From the NCBI GenBank assembly GCA_937944445.1, contig CALDYP010000019.1, positions 1-62,935 on the forward strand: a DNA stretch of 62,935 nucleotides, written 5' to 3'. Shown in pieces: positions 60,454 through 62,935 of the stretch. How positions within the stretch are numbered: position 1 is the first letter of the stretch; every line of letters begins with the position of its first letter. The notes below the pieces were generated by a model. It had not been told where the DNA came from. It saw nothing but the letters and a program-made list of their open reading frames with translations, and made no database searches. A program made the position numbers and the translations under genes. Source of the stretch: an uncultured Anaerolineae bacterium. GTDB taxonomy: Bacteria > Chloroflexota > Anaerolineae > Aggregatilineales > Phototrophicaceae.

Positions 60454-62490
60454 GTGAGCATGTATCAAGAACTACAACAGCTAGCCATCAACACCGTGCG
60501 CATCCTGTCGATCGACGCAGTGCAGCAGGCCAACAGCGGCCACCCGGGCCTGCCGATGGGCGCTGCGCCGATGGCCTACACCCTGTGGACGCGCTTCTTG
60601 AAGCACAACCCGCGCAACCCCCACTGGGCCAATCGTGACCGCTTCATCCTCAGCGCTGGGCACGGCAGCATGTTGATCTACAGCCTGCTGCACCTAACGG
60701 GCTATGACCTCTCACTGGACGAGATCAAGAACTTCCGCCAGTGGGGGAGCTTGACGCCCGGCCACCCTGAGGCCAAACACACCCCCGGCGTGGAGACGAC
60801 CACCGGCCCGCTGGGGCAGGGGCTGGCAACCGCCGTCGGCTTCGCGCTGGCCGAGGCTTATCTGGCCAGCGTCTTCAACACGGAGGCGCACAAAGTCGTG
60901 GATCACTACACCTACGTGCTGGCCAGCGACGGTGACTTGATGGAGGGCGTGGCGATCGAGGCAGCGGCGCTGGCTGGCCATTGGAAGCTTGGCAAGCTCA
61001 TCGTGCTCTACGACGACAACCAGATCACGCTGGACGGCGAAGCGTCGATGACCTTTACAGAGAACGTCCTCAAGCGTTTTGAAGCGCAGGGCTGGCACAC
61101 CCTGTCCGTTAAGGACGGCAACAGCGTCGACGACATCGACGAAGCCATCCGCACGGCGCGCGACACGACCGACAAGCCGTCACTGATTGCGATTCGCACC
61201 GTGATCGGCTACGGCAGCCCCAACAAGGCCGGGACGAGCAAAGCGCACGGCAGCCCGCTCGGCGCGGACGAGGTGCGGCTGGTCAAAGAGTACTTCGGCT
61301 GGAACCCAGACCAGCACTTCTACATCCCGAATGAAGCGCTGGCGCACTGGCGCGAGGCGCTGCCCAAAGGCGAGGCCGCTGAGAACGCATGGAACACGCT
61401 CTTCCACGCATGGAAAGAGGCCAACCCTGACCTTGCCACCCTGTGGGAGATGGCCCACAGCGGCGCGCTGCCTGCGGGCTGGGACGCCGATCTGCCGATC
61501 TACCCCGACGGCAAGATGATCGCCACGCGCAGCGCCGGCGGCGACGCGCTCAACGCCATCGCCAAGCACTTCCCGACGATGATCGGCGGCGACGCTGACC
61601 TTGCCGGCAGCACCAAGACGCTCATCAAAGGCGCGGAGAGCACCGGCCCCGGCCAGCCCGCCGCGCGCAACCTGCGTTTCGGCGTCCGTGAGCACGGCAT
61701 GGGCGCGATTGTGAACGGGCTGGCGCTGCACGGCGGCATCGTCAAACCCTTCAGCGCGACCTTCCTCACCTTTTCAGATTATATGCGGCCTGCGGTACGG
61801 CTGGGCGCGTTGATGGAGATCCCGACAGTTTACGTGTTCACGCACGACAGCATCGGGCTGGGCGAGGACGGGCCGACCCATCAGCCGGTAGAGCACGTGA
61901 TGTCGCTGCGGCTGATCCCCAACTTGTACGTGTTCCGCCCGGGCGACGCCAACGAGACCGTCGGCGCGTGGAAGGCGATCATGACGCTCAAGAAGCCGGC
62001 CGCGATCGTCCTCTCACGGCAGGACTTGCCCGCCTACGGCGCAGACAACGTCGAGGGCATTCATGAAGGGGTGGCGCGTGGGGCTTATGTGCTGGCGGAA
62101 AGCGCCAAAATCCGCCGCGGACGCCCCGACGCGATCATCATGGCCACCGGCAGCGAGGTGGCGATTGCGCTCGACGCGCTGGCCATGCTGGAGGACAGCG
62201 GCGTAACCGCTCGCGTCGTCAGCATGCCCTGTTGGGAGCTGTTCGAGGAACAATCCGAGGACTACCGCGAGTTCGTGCTGCCTAGCGAGGTTCCCTACCG
62301 CGTGTCGATCGAGGCAGGCGTCACGACGGGCTGGCAGAAATACTTGGGCGCAATCGGCGTGGCAATTGGCGTCGATCGTTTCGGCGCGTCCGCCCCGTAT
62401 GAGAAGATCTACGAAGCCTACGGCCTGACCGCCAAGAAAGTCGCCAGTGCCGTTGCCGACCTGTTGGACGAGTTCGAACAAGTAGACTAG
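60454..62490 (+). CDS. tkt: Transketolase
   Basis: TPP enzyme that moves two-carbon units between phosphosugars in the non-oxidative pentose phosphate pathway. The 678-aa chain has [44 protein letters not shown], the TPP motif [51 protein letters not shown] with a catalytic His, and the pyrimidine domain with [19 protein letters not shown] and [22 protein letters not shown] at 60454 is preferred, being 10 nt from GGAGG. It complements tal-pgi and rpiB 14 kb away. Its stop is followed by a TAG-led R1 remnant. Confidence 0.96.
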   Translation: MSMYQELQQLAINTVRILSIDAVQQANSGHPGLPMGAAPMAYTLWTRFLKHNPRNPHWANRDRFILSAGHGSMLIYSLLHLTGYDLSLDEIKNFRQWGSLTPGHPEAKHTPGVETTTGPLGQGLATAVGFALAEAYLASVFNTEAHKVVDHYTYVLASDGDLMEGVAIEAAALAGHWKLGKLIVLYDDNQITLDGEASMTFTENVLKRFEAQGWHTLSVKDGNSVDDIDEAIRTARDTTDKPSLIAIRTVIGYGSPNKAGTSKAHGSPLGADEVRLVKEYFGWNPDQHFYIPNEALAHWREALPKGEAAENAWNTLFHAWKEANPDLATLWEMAHSGALPAGWDADLPIYPDGKMIATRSAGGDALNAIAKHFPTMIGGDADLAGSTKTLIKGAESTGPGQPAARNLRFGVREHGMGAIVNGLALHGGIVKPFSATFLTFSDYMRPAVRLGALMEIPTVYVFTHDSIGLGEDGPTHQPVEHVMSLRLIPNLYVFRPGDANETVGAWKAIMTLKKPAAIVLSRQDLPAYGADNVEGIHEGVARGAYVLAESAKIRRGRPDAIIMATGSEVAIALDALAMLEDSGVTARVVSMPCWELFEEQSEDYREFVLPSEVPYRVSIEAGVTTGWQKYLGAIGVAIGVDRFGASAPYEKIYEAYGLTAKKVASAVADLLDEFEQVD

Positions 62491-62579
62491 TAGAGGCGCG
62501 GCCTGCTGCCTAAGCCCCCTTCTCCTCCATAAGAAGGGGGTTGGGGGATGAGGGAGGGCGTGCCGTGCCTGCGGGCGAG
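62491..62579. repeat. R1 remnant and R2 repeat after tkt
   Basis: TAGAGGCGCGGCCTGCTGCC (62491-62510) is R1-like. At 62515-62552 CCCCCTTCTC and AGAAGGGGG pair and continue TTGGGGGATGAGG, very similar to 23234-23272. A final GGGCGTGCCGTGCCTGCGGG is another degraded unit. Confidence 0.8.
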
Positions 62580-62610
62580 GGGGGTCACATTAGGGAGCGA
62601 CCCCCTTTTT
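62580..62610 (+). terminator. Terminator after tkt
   Basis: Stem GGGGGTC/GACCCCC with a 12-nt loop, followed directly by TTTTT. Confidence 0.85.
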
Positions 62611-62634
62611 CGTCGCCCGCTGGATAAAATGCTA

Positions 62635-62640
62635 TATAAT
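62635..62640 (+). promoter_or_regulatory. -10 of the right-edge gene
   Basis: TATAAT (within GCTATATAATC) 33 nt before the ATG. No clear -35. Confidence 0.5.
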
Positions 62641-62673
62641 CACTTTATCTTTGTTAATGTTTAAGGGTATTTT

Positions 62674-62935
62674 ATGAACGAGCATGCGTCTGCTAATGCC
62701 AACAAAGATCGTGTGTCTCAGCCTGCGAAACCGCTAGCCCCCGACCTGTCAACGCCTGAGATGCCTGTGCCGCTTCCTGCCGCGCTGAGCCTTCAGCGTG
62801 CTGTCGGCAACCGCGCCGTGCAGTCGCTTATCCAGCGTCTGCCCTCACCGACGATTGTGAAATCCCAACAGGGCGAACCCAAAGCCAATATCACCATATT
62901 GGGCAAGGTGCTGAAGGTCAACTCGACGCACTATC
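62674..62935 (+). CDS. N terminus of an eCIS-associated-type protein (partial)
   Basis: 87 codons before the right edge. After a hydrophilic Pro-rich start (MNEHASANANKDRVSQPAKP, then LAPDLSTPEMPVPLPAAL) comes LQRAVGNRAVQSLIQRL at about residues 46-62. The LQRxxGNRAVxxLLQ pattern is known from N-terminal regions of proteins, often with DUF4157, that accompany extracellular contractile injection systems. The rest is off the window, so the enzymatic or toxic domain is unseen. AAGGG lies 8 nt before the ATG. The upstream 60 bp and the gene start are less GC-rich than neighbouring genes. Confidence 0.6.
   Translation, partial: MNEHASANANKDRVSQPAKPLAPDLSTPEMPVPLPAALSLQRAVGNRAVQSLIQRLPSPTIVKSQQGEPKANITILGKVLKVNSTHY

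Overview
The window is a GC-rich bacterial chromosome segment that looks like Chloroflexota, probably Anaerolineae-like. This is inferred from the fused transaldolase/glucose-6-phosphate isomerase, the fused E1 alpha-beta 2-oxoacid dehydrogenase, a short Flp pilin with a GQGLVEYAL core, several MalF/MalG-type sugar transporters and abundant intergenic palindromes. No 16S gene is present, so the phylum is an inference. There are about 52 protein genes, three tRNAs, several clear sigma70-type promoters (the -10 is often TACAAT or TATAAT), six convincing terminators and at least three kinds of short repeats.

Layout. 1-9.2 kb: secreted CAP/LysM protein (cut by the left edge), AidB-like acyl-CoA dehydrogenase, DUF3592 protein, acetyl-CoA synthetase, a 34-residue Arg-rich peptide, HtrA-type lipoprotein protease, DUF6391 protein, DNA polymerase III delta and an AAC(3)-fold acetyltransferase. 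9.2-22 kb: an eight-gene minus-strand array coding for a sugar ABC importer (SBP and two permeases), FGGY kinase, RbsD/FucU mutarotase and a complete 2-oxoacid dehydrogenase complex (E2, E3, fused E1). It is headed by a near-consensus promoter with a LacI-type operator and a divergent LacI regulator. 22-24.5 kb: an isolated phage portal and large terminase. 24.6-30.7 kb: cydDC-cydAB, with a CRP/FNR-type site in front of cydA. 30.8-33.9 kb: Wzz-like protein, DUF2304 protein, rhomboid protease and a saccharopine dehydrogenase-like oxidoreductase. 34-39 kb: a second sugar ABC importer with a DUF4432 epimerase-like protein. 39-43.5 kb: YfhO-like membrane protein carrying intergenic repeats inside its reading frame, a histidine phosphatase and a TauE/SafE permease. 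43.5-48.1 kb: tRNA-Lys(TTT), tal-pgi, rpiB and a KDG kinase-like gene. 48.2-53.3 kb: a membrane-anchored unknown, a DarG-like macrodomain protein, an orphan response regulator, tRNA-Ala(CGC) and tRNA-Lys(CTT), an epimerase and a nitroreductase. 53.5-58.8 kb: AI-2E family permease, homoserine dehydrogenase, a D-2-hydroxyacid dehydrogenase, a 126-bp MITE, an isocitrate/isopropylmalate-type dehydrogenase and an Lgt-like membrane protein. 58.8-62.9 kb: an AT-rich regulatory stretch, an Flp pilin, methionine aminopeptidase, transketolase and the start of a protein with an eCIS-effector-like N terminus.

Together the genes describe a heterotroph that imports sugars by ABC transport, uses the non-oxidative pentose phosphate route (tkt, tal-pgi, rpiB), activates acetate and respires with a bd oxidase. 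The most unusual points are: mobile-looking repeats that run in frame through a gene and supply stop codons to others; the LacI-controlled operon joining sugar uptake to a 2-oxoacid dehydrogenase; a DarG-like macrodomain without a visible DarT; a portal/terminase pair without a phage; a non-autonomous element with an 8-bp target duplication; and the eCIS-like gene at the right edge.
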